This document shows, piece after piece, positions 8,654 through 17,025 of a stretch of 64,000 nt of DNA; position 1 is the first letter of the stretch; the number at the start of each line of letters is the position of its first letter. Under the pieces are notes generated by a model. It saw only the letters and a list, made by a program, of their open reading frames with translations, was not told the origin of the DNA and did no database searches. A program made the position numbers and the translations under genes. The stretch comes from Devosia sp. (GTDB taxonomy: Bacteria; Pseudomonadota; Alphaproteobacteria; Rhizobiales; Devosiaceae): assembly GCA_015234425.1 (NCBI GenBank), contig JADGNE010000050.1, forward strand, positions 1 through 64,000. The letters are read 5' to 3'.

Positions 8654-8799
8654 GCCAGGTTCCGAATGCGCCCGTTCTCTTTACCGGCGATATGATCGAA
8701 GTGCCGGAATTGCAGCTCCTCACTGATTTGGAACGGTCGCCCGGCAAGAACCATTTCTCTGCCGAGACCCGGGCCGCACGGATCTATGGAGCAACCGCG

Positions 8800-8994
8800 A
8801 TGAGCACCCCCGAAAAGCCGAATGTGGAGTTTGATGCGCCGGAAGAACGAACGTCTGCGGAAGAGCTTTATAGCGACCCGGCGGAACGCGCCGTGTTTGG
8901 AAAATATGGTGGCATGGCCGGTTTCTGGCGTTTCATTATCCCCATAGTCCTCCTCCTCGCGGCAGCGGGCATGTTCTTTGCCACGATCAGCTAA
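8800..8994 (+). CDS. Small single-pass membrane protein, function unknown
   Basis: A 64-residue protein beginning MSTPEKPNVEFDAPEERTS. It has an acidic hydrophilic N-terminal half and a C-terminal membrane helix (FWRFIIPIVLLLAAAGMFF). ATG 8800 has GGAGC seven bases upstream. A perfect 10-bp terminator hairpin follows 50 bp after the stop, which argues that this is a real transcription unit. I recognise no family. It is flanked by stress genes (treY, HIRAN protein, Mn catalase) but not transcribed with them. Confidence 0.55.
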   Translation: MSTPEKPNVEFDAPEERTSAEELYSDPAERAVFGKYGGMAGFWRFIIPIVLLLAAAGMFFATIS

Positions 8995-9043
8995 CCCGGC
9001 CCTTGGTGAGGATTACGCATTCTGCGGCGAAGAAGACGCCCCT

Positions 9044-9067
9044 GGGCCGGCAGCGGACTGCCGGCCC
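9044..9067. terminator. Bidirectional-looking terminator hairpin between convergent genes
   Basis: GGGCCGGCAG, loop CGGA, CTGCCGGCCC: a perfect 10-bp stem followed by CTTT. It lies between the small membrane protein gene (plus) and the HIRAN-domain gene (minus) and can serve both. Confidence 0.65.
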
Positions 9068-9086
9068 CTTTGCATGTGATCGGGCT

Positions 9087-9473
9087 TTAGGCCCGCAGGA
9101 TATAGAGATCCAGCTCAACCGACGGCCGTGGCAGGCGCCCTACTCCGACGACGCTCGCCTCAAGCGCGAACCCAGCGTCAACCATGGGGGCAAGCAGCTT
9201 GGACTGGTTGCCGGGCAGATATCCAAGGTGCAAATCCCCGTGGAAGACAGCGATGGAGCTTGCGTCAAAACTGCGTTGCGGTTCGCGGGTGAGCGCAAGC
9301 GGCGCGCCAAGGGCGAGCGCGTCTGACACCAGAGCATCATCGGCCAGATTGACGATATAACTTTTCATCAGCCGGACACGCTCGAGAGGACTCGCAGCCG
9401 AGGCGGCAGTGGCCGTACCCGCGGCCAGTATTACCCCTCCCATCCCTTGCAAGAGAGGACGACGATTTGGCAT
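9087..9473 (-). CDS. Exported HIRAN-domain protein
   Basis: The 128-residue product starts with a signal peptide carrying a twin-arginine-like NRRPLLQGMGG followed by a hydrophobic, Ala-rich stretch ending near residue 27. The mature part matches the HIRAN fold: ALALTREPQRSFDASSIAVFHGDLHLGYLPGNQSK and a closing beta-strand. HIRAN domains are best known as DNA-end-binding modules fused to SNF2 helicases; stand-alone exported versions are of unknown function. It lies 15 bp upstream of the manganese catalase stop in the reverse direction, so it is read after the catalase on the same strand and is probably in the same operon. Tat export would suit a cofactor-bearing protein, but none is evident. 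Confidence 0.7.
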   Translation of the reverse strand: MPNRRPLLQGMGGVILAAGTATAASAASPLERVRLMKSYIVNLADDALVSDALALGAPLALTREPQRSFDASSIAVFHGDLHLGYLPGNQSKLLAPMVDAGFALEASVVGVGRLPRPSVELDLYILRA

Positions 9474-9488
9474 CGTTTTGTCTCCATC

Positions 9489-10313
9489 CTAAAGCTGCTC
9501 TGCCTGAGCACCGCTCTTCGGCTTCGCCCGACCGAGATTAGGCACCTCCCCCAGTGGCTCTATGGGGCGCGACGTAAAGGAACCATTGCCGTCAATCGAT
9601 TGTCCGCTTGACCAGCGGCCCTGGACAGGCTCGCTGCCATCGTGCTGGAAGCCAAGGAATACATAGCTGAAGTCCAGGTTCTCTTCTTCTTGCGGATGAC
9701 TGTTGGGAATTGGGAAGACGTTCTCGTTGCCACCGAGCTCCTCGATAGCGGCCAGCCACTGGTTCTGGTGCATCGTGTCGCGGGCGATCAGGAACTGCAG
9801 CATCTCCTTCATGCCAGGATCGTCGGTCATATTGTAAAGGCGCACGGCCAGCACCCGGCCAGTGGCTTCCGCAGTCACATTGGAATTCATGTCCGCAGCA
9901 ATATTTCCGCTGGCATAGATGTGGGACATGTTGAAAGGCACACCATCGGAATCGACAGGCATTGCCGAGAGACCGGCGGAGAGCAGGTTCTTAAGATTGA
10001 TGCCGCTCAACACTGATCCGGCGACAGGGTTGTCAGCGGCCTCCTCCTGCATCGATAGCGGCGCCCCCTCGAGGTTCAGCGCCACAGCGGTCGCCAGCAT
10101 CTCGATGTGGCCCAGTTCTTCTGCCGCAGTATTGAGCAGCAGATCCCTGAATTTGGGATTGCCCCGCGCGCCCATGGCCTGAAAGAAATACTGCATTGCC
10201 ACGCGGATCTCTCCCTCTACGCCCCCGATTGCCTGCTGCAAGGCACGCGCGAACAATGGGTTAGGCTTGTCGACCCGGACTGGAAACTGAAGTTTGCTGT
10301 CAGTGTAAAACAT
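9489..10313 (-). CDS. Manganese catalase
   Basis: This non-haem, dimanganese catalase disproportionates hydrogen peroxide. The di-Mn ligands are visible in order: Glu in GGVEGEIRVAMQYFFQ, Glu and His in EELGHIEM, Glu in VTAEATGRVLAVRLYN, and His in ARDTMHQNQWL. The 274-residue length from ATG 10313 is normal. That start has GAGGAG upstream, so a 32-residue extension of the frame is rejected. The C-terminal tail (after DFSYVFLGFQ) is the usual less conserved extension. The HIRAN-domain gene follows directly. With DUF892, exonuclease III and trehalose synthesis nearby, the neighbourhood points to oxidative and desiccation stress. Confidence 0.93.
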   Translation of the reverse strand: MFYTDSKLQFPVRVDKPNPLFARALQQAIGGVEGEIRVAMQYFFQAMGARGNPKFRDLLLNTAAEELGHIEMLATAVALNLEGAPLSMQEEAADNPVAGSVLSGINLKNLLSAGLSAMPVDSDGVPFNMSHIYASGNIAADMNSNVTAEATGRVLAVRLYNMTDDPGMKEMLQFLIARDTMHQNQWLAAIEELGGNENVFPIPNSHPQEEENLDFSYVFLGFQHDGSEPVQGRWSSGQSIDGNGSFTSRPIEPLGEVPNLGRAKPKSGAQAEQL

Positions 10314-10565
10314 GATCCACTCCTCTATGTTGGAGAGAACCAAGCGTCGGCAGCGGAGCATTGTTCCAATACTAACTTGCGATCTAATCAGCTGGCCGAT
10401 TGGGCCCAAATAGCCAAGTCGAGAGCTATACTTAGATCAAGTCTGGTCATGAGAGGCCGCTGGTTTGTCCCGATCGTCTTCGTCGCCTCGGAACGGGTCA
10501 GCAACGATATTGGTTGTGCTGGACGATGATCGTTCCTTCGAAGACTTTCCGCCGGGCCAGCTGAG

Positions 10566-11336
10566 ATGAAGATCGCCACCTACAACGTCAACGGCGTCAA
10601 TGGCCGTTTGCCAGTTCTGCTGCGTTGGCTTGAAGAGGCAACACCTGATGTTGTGTGCCTGCAGGAGCTGAAATCTCCAGACGAACGGTTTCCCACCGCA
10701 GCTATCGAGGCGGCTGGCTATGGCGCTGTCTGGCATGGCCAGAAGAGCTGGAATGGGGTCGCCATCCTGTCGCGCGGAAAAGTGCCGATCGAGACACGGC
10801 GAGGGCTCCCGGGCGATACCGACGACTACCATAGCCGGTACATTGAAGCCGCAGTGGAGGGCATAATTTTCGGCTGCCTCTACCTGCCGAACGGCAACCC
10901 GGCGCCAGGCCCCAAGTTCGACTACAAAATGAAATGGTTTCAGCGCTTTACCGATCACGCCAAGGAGCTGCTGGCGAGCAAACTTCCAGTGGTTCTGGCA
11001 GGCGACTACAATGTCATGCCCACTGAAATCGATGTGTACAAGCCGGAACGCTGGGTCAACGACGCCCTGTTCCGTCCTGAAGTGCGCGACGCCTATCACA
11101 AGATCATTGAACAGGGATGGACCGACGCGCTTCGCGAGCTTCATCCCGGCGAGCGGATTTACACCTTCTGGGACTATTTTCGGAATGCCTATGGCCGGGA
11201 CGCCGGCCTTCGCATCGACCATCTCCTGCTCGCGCCGCTAGTAGCCAAACGCCTCAAGGCTGCCGGTGTCGATCGCCATGTGCGCGGCTGGGAGAAATCA
11301 AGCGACCACGCACCGACCTGGATTGTTCTCAAATGA
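10566..11336 (+). CDS. xthA: Exodeoxyribonuclease III
   Basis: A Mg-dependent 3'-5' exonuclease and AP endonuclease that repairs abasic and oxidised DNA ends. All motifs are present in 256 residues: ATYNVNGVNGRLP, LQELKSPDERFP (metal-binding Glu), WNGVAILS, SRYIEA, the catalytic GDYNVMP, RIDHLL, and the terminal SSDHAPTWI Asp-His pair. The start ATG at 10566 gives the canonical MKIATYNVNG N-terminus. It is divergent from the Mn catalase gene with a 250-bp shared upstream region, which would allow coordinated peroxide-stress control, although I see no OxyR-type site by eye. Confidence 0.95.
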   Translation: MKIATYNVNGVNGRLPVLLRWLEEATPDVVCLQELKSPDERFPTAAIEAAGYGAVWHGQKSWNGVAILSRGKVPIETRRGLPGDTDDYHSRYIEAAVEGIIFGCLYLPNGNPAPGPKFDYKMKWFQRFTDHAKELLASKLPVVLAGDYNVMPTEIDVYKPERWVNDALFRPEVRDAYHKIIEQGWTDALRELHPGERIYTFWDYFRNAYGRDAGLRIDHLLLAPLVAKRLKAAGVDRHVRGWEKSSDHAPTWIVLK

Positions 11337-11716
11337 ACGGGCGAAGCGCTCTTCGCAGCGGAACACGCCATCCGGGCCCGCTCCAGACCAGAGCAATTTA
11401 GGACGTTTGCGACAAGAACGCCCACGGCCATACCTGACCGCGCCAAGCCCAGAAAATGCAGTATTTTTCCGTACAATTTCAACGCCCCCGGACACGCAAC
11501 CAATCCTTCCTGAGCACTCGCAATCCAGATTTTGTCATATTTGCGGTTGAAATGTCATTCTCACTGACATAACTTGTCACGAACCACACGATTGTCGCGC
11601 ATGATTGGGACGAATGACTCACATTCGGCCAAGTCACCCCGTTATATGTATACGATGAACATACAATATTGTGCGACTGAACTTCTTTATTCTTCTCAAT
11701 TTAACTTCGAGGTTTT
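11337..11716 (+). promoter_or_regulatory. AT-richer upstream region of proVWX with repeated TGTCA half-sites
   Basis: This 380-bp gap has no gene. Between 11533 and 11579 it contains TGTCA at 11533 and 11553, TGACA at 11565 and TGTCA at 11575; the last two form a TGACA-N5-TGTCA inverted repeat. A clearly AT-rich stretch (about 11640-11710), with TATATGTATAC and a GAGG ribosome site before ATG 11717, is the likely promoter region. An osmotic or ligand-responsive repressor would be a natural reader, but none is identified. Confidence 0.4.
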
Positions 11717-12979
11717 ATGACGGCCAAATTGAGGGTGAAGAAGGTCTACAAGATCTTCGGAGATCGACCCAAAGAGGCACTCGCACTCCTTGCCGAGGGT
11801 GAAAGCAAGGAATCCATATTCCAGACCACCAGCCAGACTGTCGGGGTTCAGAACGCCAGTTTTGAAGTCGATGAGGGGCAGATTTTCGTGATCATGGGAC
11901 TATCCGGGTCCGGAAAATCTACCATGGTGCGCATGCTCAACGGGCTGATCCGCCCGACCAGTGGTGAAATACTGATCGATGGCGATGATGTCGCCTCCTG
12001 CTCTGGCAGCAAATTGCGGGACATCCGGCGCAACAAGATCGCCATGGTGTTCCAGCACTTCGCGCTCTTCCCGCACCGAACCATTCTCGAAAACGCAGCC
12101 TATGGCCTCAAGGTAAAGGGCGTGCCGGCCGCAGAGCGCAATGCCAAGGCGCTGACAGCGCTCGAGCAGGTTGGCCTTTCCTCCTGGGCACATAGCAAAC
12201 CTGCCGATCTCTCGGGCGGGATGCAGCAGCGGGTGGGCCTTGCCCGCGGCCTCGCGACAGATCCCGAAGTGCTGTTGATGGATGAGCCTTTCGGCGCACT
12301 CGACCCACTGATCAGACGCGAAATGCAGGACGAGCTGCTCAGTCTCCAGGCCACGCTGAAGAAAACCATCATCTTCATTACCCACGATCTCAGCGAAGCG
12401 CTGCTCCTGGGAGACAAGATCGCCATCATGAAGGATGGGCGTATCGTTCAGATCGGTACGGCGCAGGAAATCGTCTCCAATCCCGCAGATGATTACGTCG
12501 CCGCCTTCGTCGCCGATATCGATCGGGGCCGCGTCTTCACGGCCGAGACGGTATCGAGCGAACCTTCGGTGATGCAGCTGAATACCGACACGGCGGGCGA
12601 CGCCGTCAGGACCATGGAAGACCAGAATTTGAATGCGGTCTATGTGATGGATGGCGAGGAAATCGCCGGCGTCGTTACCTATCAGCAGGCCGCGACAGCA
12701 GACCGCGACAGCGGCCCGTCGGATGTGCATCTCTCCGACGTGATGCAGACCGACTATCCGACCACCGACATGGATACGCAATTGGCCGATCTCTACGGCG
12801 CCGCCAGCGGCGGGCTGCCGATCGCCATTACGGATGCCGATAATCGCCTCGTTGGCGTCGTTGAGCCGGAGGCCGTTTTCGCCCAGCTCTCCGTGCCCTC
12901 CGAAACGGCTGAGAGCGACGAGGCCGACGCGTCCACCGCGCCGGAAAACACCGAGCTCAAGCTCGAAGACGCGCGCTAA
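11717..12979 (+). CDS. proV: Glycine betaine/proline ABC transporter ATP-binding protein (ProV type)
   Basis: Energises osmoprotectant (betaine, proline or choline) import. The ProV-specific N-terminus with KEALALLAEGESKESI is followed by Walker A GLSGSGKST, the signature LSGGMQQRV, Walker B LLMDEPFGALDPL and the switch His in FITHDLSEA. After about residue 270 come two CBS-like units (SVMQLNTDTAGDAVRTM; LSDVMQTDYPT...GLPIAITD), the ionic-strength or nucleotide sensing module of the OpuA/ProV group. The tail is acidic. It is first gene of proV-proW-proX, with 32 bp to proW and a GAGG site before ATG. Confidence 0.93.
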   Translation: MTAKLRVKKVYKIFGDRPKEALALLAEGESKESIFQTTSQTVGVQNASFEVDEGQIFVIMGLSGSGKSTMVRMLNGLIRPTSGEILIDGDDVASCSGSKLRDIRRNKIAMVFQHFALFPHRTILENAAYGLKVKGVPAAERNAKALTALEQVGLSSWAHSKPADLSGGMQQRVGLARGLATDPEVLLMDEPFGALDPLIRREMQDELLSLQATLKKTIIFITHDLSEALLLGDKIAIMKDGRIVQIGTAQEIVSNPADDYVAAFVADIDRGRVFTAETVSSEPSVMQLNTDTAGDAVRTMEDQNLNAVYVMDGEEIAGVVTYQQAATADRDSGPSDVHLSDVMQTDYPTTDMDTQLADLYGAASGGLPIAITDADNRLVGVVEPEAVFAQLSVPSETAESDEADASTAPENTELKLEDAR

Positions 12980-13011
12980 GAGCCGCGCCAAAAACAACAA
13001 GGAGACGTGCG

Positions 13012-13938
13012 ATGAGCCCGTCCGATTTTCTCGTCATCCCCTTTGACGACTGGGTCACCGCTTTTGTCCGTGGCTGGCTGGTACCCAACTTTCGCCCCTT
13101 CTTCAGGGCTGTTCAGGTCCCCATCACGCAGGTGCTGAATGGGCTCGATGCGTTCTTTGCCTTCGTGCCGATGCTGGCGATGACTGCTGCCTTCGCGCTT
13201 CTCGCACTGAAGTTCGCGGGCCGGGGCATGGCCATTTTCACGGTCGTCGGATTTGTCTTCATCGACATGATCGGCCTCTGGTCCCAGACCATGACGACAC
13301 TGGCGATGATCGTGACTTCGGTGCTGTTCTGCGCGGTGATCGGTATTCCGCTTGGCATTCTTGCTGCCCGCAACGACGTGACGTGGAAGGTGCTGCGCCC
13401 AACGCTCGACGTGATGCAGACCATTCCGAGCTTCGTCTATCTGGTGCCAATCGTGATGCTCTTTGGCGTCGGCATGGCGCCCGGCATCATTGCCACGGTC
13501 ATCTTCGCCCTGCCCCCGATCGTGCGCCTCACCAATCTTGGTATCCGCAATGTTCGGGGCGACCTGGTCGAAGCTGCCGAAGCCTTCGGCTCGACGCCCC
13601 TGCAGATGCTGTTCGAGGTGCAGCTGCCGCTTGCCATGCGCACAATTATGGCCGGCCTCAACCAGACACTCATGCTGGCCCTGTCCATGGTCGTCATCGC
13701 CGCCCTGATCGGCGCGGGTGGGCTTGGGCTTGTGGTCAATACCGGACTGGGACGCCTGGACGTTGGCCAGGCCACCGCGGGCGGTGTCGGCATTGTCATT
13801 CTGGCGATCGTACTCGATCGCATCACGCAGGGTTTTGGGGCGCAGAACAAGGTGCCCTCCGTCTCCCTGCGCCAAACACTTGTTTCCATGTTCCGGCCGA
13901 ACGCTTCGGCGCAGACGCTGAACGGAAAGGCGGCCTGA
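13012..13938 (+). CDS. proW: Glycine betaine/proline ABC transporter permease (ProW type)
   Basis: The inner-membrane channel subunit, 308 residues, with a hydrophilic N-terminus and about six hydrophobic segments. The ProW hallmarks are present: LDVMQTIPSFVYLVPIVMLFG, PPIVRLTNLGIRNV and the ATPase-coupling loop EAAEAFGSTPLQMLFEVQLP, then ALIGAGGLG. AAGGAG precedes ATG 13012. It pairs with the upstream ProV and the downstream binding protein 87 bp away. Substrate range cannot be read from the permease. Confidence 0.92.
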   Translation: MSPSDFLVIPFDDWVTAFVRGWLVPNFRPFFRAVQVPITQVLNGLDAFFAFVPMLAMTAAFALLALKFAGRGMAIFTVVGFVFIDMIGLWSQTMTTLAMIVTSVLFCAVIGIPLGILAARNDVTWKVLRPTLDVMQTIPSFVYLVPIVMLFGVGMAPGIIATVIFALPPIVRLTNLGIRNVRGDLVEAAEAFGSTPLQMLFEVQLPLAMRTIMAGLNQTLMLALSMVVIAALIGAGGLGLVVNTGLGRLDVGQATAGGVGIVILAIVLDRITQGFGAQNKVPSVSLRQTLVSMFRPNASAQTLNGKAA

Positions 13939-14025
13939 TCCGAGGTCGCATGCTGGGGTCCATCCCCGTCGCCATCCGCGCCAATGCGGATCCACGAAAA
14001 GCAAAATAAAGGAGACAAAAACATT

Positions 14026-15048
14026 ATGTTCCGTCTCAAAACAACATCCGCCGTCGCCGCCCTCATGCTCGCCACCACCGGTCTGAGCGCCCCGGCCTTT
14101 GCCCAGGCGCAGCCCGGCGAAGGCAAAGAGATCATCATGGCGCAGCCAACCTGGGACACCGGTTGGTTCTATACCGAGATCTACAAGCAGCTTCTGGGCG
14201 AACTTGGCTATTCGGTCGGCACCGTGCTGACGCTGGATAATCCAGCCTTCTACCAATCCGTGGGCTTTGGCGATGTGACCATGTGGGTCGATGGCTGGTT
14301 CCCCATTCACAACCCCTACAAGACCGCCATTGAAGGCACGGCCGAGATCATCCCCTCCGTCGTCAGCGGCGGCGCGATCGAAGGTTACCTCGTCGACAAG
14401 AAGTCAGCTGAGGAACTTGGCATCACCTCGCTCGAGGATTTCAAGCGGGATGACGTCAAAGCCGCCTTCGACCGCGACGGTGATGGCAAGGCCGATATGG
14501 TCGCCTGTCCGCCCGGCTGGGGCTGCGAGCTGACCATTGAGCACCACATCGGCGCCTATGATCTCAATGACCACGTCAATCTGATCAAGGCCGGCTATCC
14601 TGCTGCCATGGCGGATGCCGTAGCCGCTCACGACACCGGCAGCCCGATCCTCTTCTACACCTGGACACCGAACTGGACTGTCAACGAGCTGGTGCCGGGC
14701 GAGGATGTCGTCTGGATCGAGGTGCCCGAGGTGAGCCTGCCCGAAGACATGGCCGATCTCGCCGATGCAGCAGTTCGCGAAGGCGTTGAAGGCTGCGTCA
14801 GCGATCCGTGCATGCTCGGCTTCCCGGCCAATACGATCGACGCGGTGGTCAACACGGCCTTCCTCGAAGAAAACCCGGCCGTCCGTGCCCTGCTTGAAAA
14901 TGGCGAGATCCCGATCGCGGATGTCTATGCGCAGAACGCCGCCATGAACGCAGGCGACAACGATATCGAGGGCCAGGCAACGGCCTGGATCGCCGACAAC
15001 CGTGCTCTGGTCGACGGCTGGCTCGAGGCCGCCCGCGCTGCGCAGTAA
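14026..15048 (+). CDS. proX: Glycine betaine/proline ABC transporter substrate-binding protein (ProX type)
   Basis: Periplasmic ligand-binding protein, 340 residues, with a clear Sec signal (MFRLKTTSAVAALMLATTGLSAPAFAQ). The OpuAC-type domain shows TWDTGWFYTEIYKQLLGELGY, WVDGWFP and ILFYTWTPNWTVNEL, whose tryptophans are typical of the quaternary-amine cage. Two cysteine pairs (CPPGWGC and CVSDPC) could form disulfides, as in E. coli ProX. ATG 14026 is chosen because AAAGGAG lies upstream; the frame extends 14 residues further without support. A GC hairpin ends the operon. Confidence 0.92.
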   Translation: MFRLKTTSAVAALMLATTGLSAPAFAQAQPGEGKEIIMAQPTWDTGWFYTEIYKQLLGELGYSVGTVLTLDNPAFYQSVGFGDVTMWVDGWFPIHNPYKTAIEGTAEIIPSVVSGGAIEGYLVDKKSAEELGITSLEDFKRDDVKAAFDRDGDGKADMVACPPGWGCELTIEHHIGAYDLNDHVNLIKAGYPAAMADAVAAHDTGSPILFYTWTPNWTVNELVPGEDVVWIEVPEVSLPEDMADLADAAVREGVEGCVSDPCMLGFPANTIDAVVNTAFLEENPAVRALLENGEIPIADVYAQNAAMNAGDNDIEGQATAWIADNRALVDGWLEAARAAQ

Positions 15049-15059
15049 GCACCGATAAA

Positions 15060-15092
15060 AATGCCGGCCGGAGCACAGCTTCGGCCGGCATT
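15060..15092 (+). terminator. Terminator hairpin after proX
   Basis: AATGCCGGCCG and CGGCCGGCATT form a perfect 11-bp stem with an 11-nt loop, starting 12 bases after the proX stop codon. The downstream T-run is weak (CTATTG), so it may also act as an mRNA-stabilising 3' hairpin. Confidence 0.65.
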
Positions 15093-15219
15093 CTATTGCC
15101 TGCTGAAGGTAAAGCGCCGCGTGTTGGATTACGCGGGTCCGCTTGCATTTTTCTGATGCCGCTCTCTTAATGACGCTGACGCCGCTCAATCGGGGCGTTC
15201 AACGCAGTGGAGGAGCACG

Positions 15220-17025
15220 CTGGAGCACAATTCAACACAGCGGCGCTATGCCATCTGGGTGCTATTTGGCATCCTTGTCGCCGTTGTGGCGAGCGCGAGC
15301 TGGGGCGTCGCGCATAAGCAAGGCGTCGAGCGCCTCCGCAGTCTTGTGCACGACCGGTTGACGGTCAATCTCCATGCGGTCGAGAGCGAAATCGAGCGTT
15401 TCAGATATCTGCCCGATGTCATCAGCAAAGACCCGCGGATCATCGAACTGCTGGTCGCAACGGACGGCGCTGGGATCGGGATTGCCAATGGCTATCTTCA
15501 AAGCGTCCGATCCATGTCCGGAGCGGACGAACTCTATGTGATCGACCTGTCGGGTGAAACCCTGGCCGCGAGCAACTGGAATGAAGAAGGCAGTTTTGTC
15601 GGCCACAATTATGGCTTTCGTCCCTATTTCACCGACGCCATCTCGACTGGGTCAGGGCGGTTTTATGCGGTCGGTGTGACCACGGGGCGGCCAGGATATT
15701 TTCTGTCCAGCCGCGTCGTCTACGAGGATCGCACGATCGGCGTCGTGGTTGCTAAGGTGGACATCGGACCACTGGCGCGGACCTGGGCCGAGGCCGGCGA
15801 GGTCACCGCCATTGCCGACAGGGAGGGGATCATCTTCCTCTCCGGCGAGCCACGCTGGACCTACCGTCCACTCCACAAACTATCTGCCGAAACACTCAAT
15901 CTTCTGGACGCCGAACGTCGATATGACGGGATCGACCTCGCGCGGGCCGAACCGCTGGCGCCAAGCCCAGGCGATGGATCGGCCGACCGGACGATCGGAC
16001 TTGGCAATGAGCGTTATCTGATGGGTGTCAGAGGCCTCGAACCGGACGGCTGGCTTTTGCTATCCGCCCTGCCCCTTGGCCCGGTTGAGACCGAGGCCCG
16101 TCTTGTTGGTGCATCGAGTGCACTCCTAGCCCTGCTAACGCTTGCCGTAGGCCTGTTCCTGAGACAACGCCAGCAATTGACGCGGATGAAGCTTGAACAG
16201 AACGCCGTGCTTGAAGGGCGCGTGGCCGAGCGCACAGCAGCGCTGGCCCATGAGGTCGAGGAGCGCAAACGAGCCGAGCAGGACCTGCGGACAATGCAGG
16301 ATAGCCTTATCCACGCGGCAAAACTGGCGGCGCTGGGGCGGATGTCGGCAGCCATCGTGCATGAAGTGAGCCAGCCACTGTCGGCGCTCGATAATACGCT
16401 GGCGGCAGCAGGGCTTCATGCAGAGCGCGACGCGAAGGCTGAAGTACAACGCAATCTGACATCGGCTCGATCGCTGCTCGAACGCATGCAACGAACGGTA
16501 AAACACCTCAGGACCTTCTCCTCGCGCCGGGATGCAACCCCACCGGAGCCCATTGATGCCAACCAGGCGATCGAGGCTGCCATGGACATAGTTGAGCCGC
16601 GTGCCCGGGAAAACGGGGTTGCCATTGCCTATGAGCGCCGCGCTGGCCTGCCGCCGGTCACAGGAAATTCCATTCGCCTTGAGCAGGTGCTGATCAACCT
16701 GTTGCTCAATGCCGTCGACGCCAGCGTCGCGGCCGGTCAGAACCGGATCGTTGTTGTGGCGGAGGTGCTGGACGCTGCCCTGCGGATTACCGTTTCAGAC
16801 ATGGGACAAGGCATTACCCCCGAGGTGCAGCAGAGGCTATTTGAACCGTTTTTTACCACCAAGACGACGGGGGAAGGTCTTGGGCTCGGCCTGTCGATCA
16901 GCAAGACCATCATCGAAGAATTTGGCGGCAAGCTGAACCTCGTGCCGTTGGACGCGGGCGGCACCCAGGCCTGGGTCGAGCTTCCCCTTCACGTTGAAAA
17001 GCAAAGGCAGCTGGTATCGGCATGA
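15220..17025 (+). CDS. dctB: C4-dicarboxylate-type sensor histidine kinase (DctB)
   Basis: Membrane histidine kinase of the DctB group. One N-terminal helix (YAIWVLFGILVAVVASASWG) is followed by a periplasmic double-PDC sensor (about 45-290), a second helix, then cytoplasmic HisKA and HATPase domains. The phosphoacceptor lies in AAIVHEVSQPLSALDNTL; the ATPase boxes are NLLLNAVDAS, DMGQGI and GLGLGLSISKTI. There is no ATG: GGAGG at 15210-15214 lies ahead of CTG 15220 (EHNSTQRRYAIW), giving a complete first membrane segment. A GTG at 15259 would cut into that helix. The stop overlaps dctD by 4 bp. The tandem TAXI-TRAP genes downstream are the presumed target. Confidence 0.9.
   Translation: MEHNSTQRRYAIWVLFGILVAVVASASWGVAHKQGVERLRSLVHDRLTVNLHAVESEIERFRYLPDVISKDPRIIELLVATDGAGIGIANGYLQSVRSMSGADELYVIDLSGETLAASNWNEEGSFVGHNYGFRPYFTDAISTGSGRFYAVGVTTGRPGYFLSSRVVYEDRTIGVVVAKVDIGPLARTWAEAGEVTAIADREGIIFLSGEPRWTYRPLHKLSAETLNLLDAERRYDGIDLARAEPLAPSPGDGSADRTIGLGNERYLMGVRGLEPDGWLLLSALPLGPVETEARLVGASSALLALLTLAVGLFLRQRQQLTRMKLEQNAVLEGRVAERTAALAHEVEERKRAEQDLRTMQDSLIHAAKLAALGRMSAAIVHEVSQPLSALDNTLAAAGLHAERDAKAEVQRNLTSARSLLERMQRTVKHLRTFSSRRDATPPEPIDANQAIEAAMDIVEPRARENGVAIAYERRAGLPPVTGNSIRLEQVLINLLLNAVDASVAAGQNRIVVVAEVLDAALRITVSDMGQGITPEVQQRLFEPFFTTKTTGEGLGLGLSISKTIIEEFGGKLNLVPLDAGGTQAWVELPLHVEKQRQLVSA

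Noticed and set aside
8419-8754. A minus-strand frame overlapping the treY start (MVLAGRPFQISEEL)
   Set aside because: It overlaps treY in another frame and matches nothing I know. The treY frame is clearly the coding one.
12976-14310. A 444-codon minus-strand frame opposite proW and proX
   Set aside because: His/Gly/Asp-rich shadow sequence with no recognisable family. The plus strand holds clear transporter genes.
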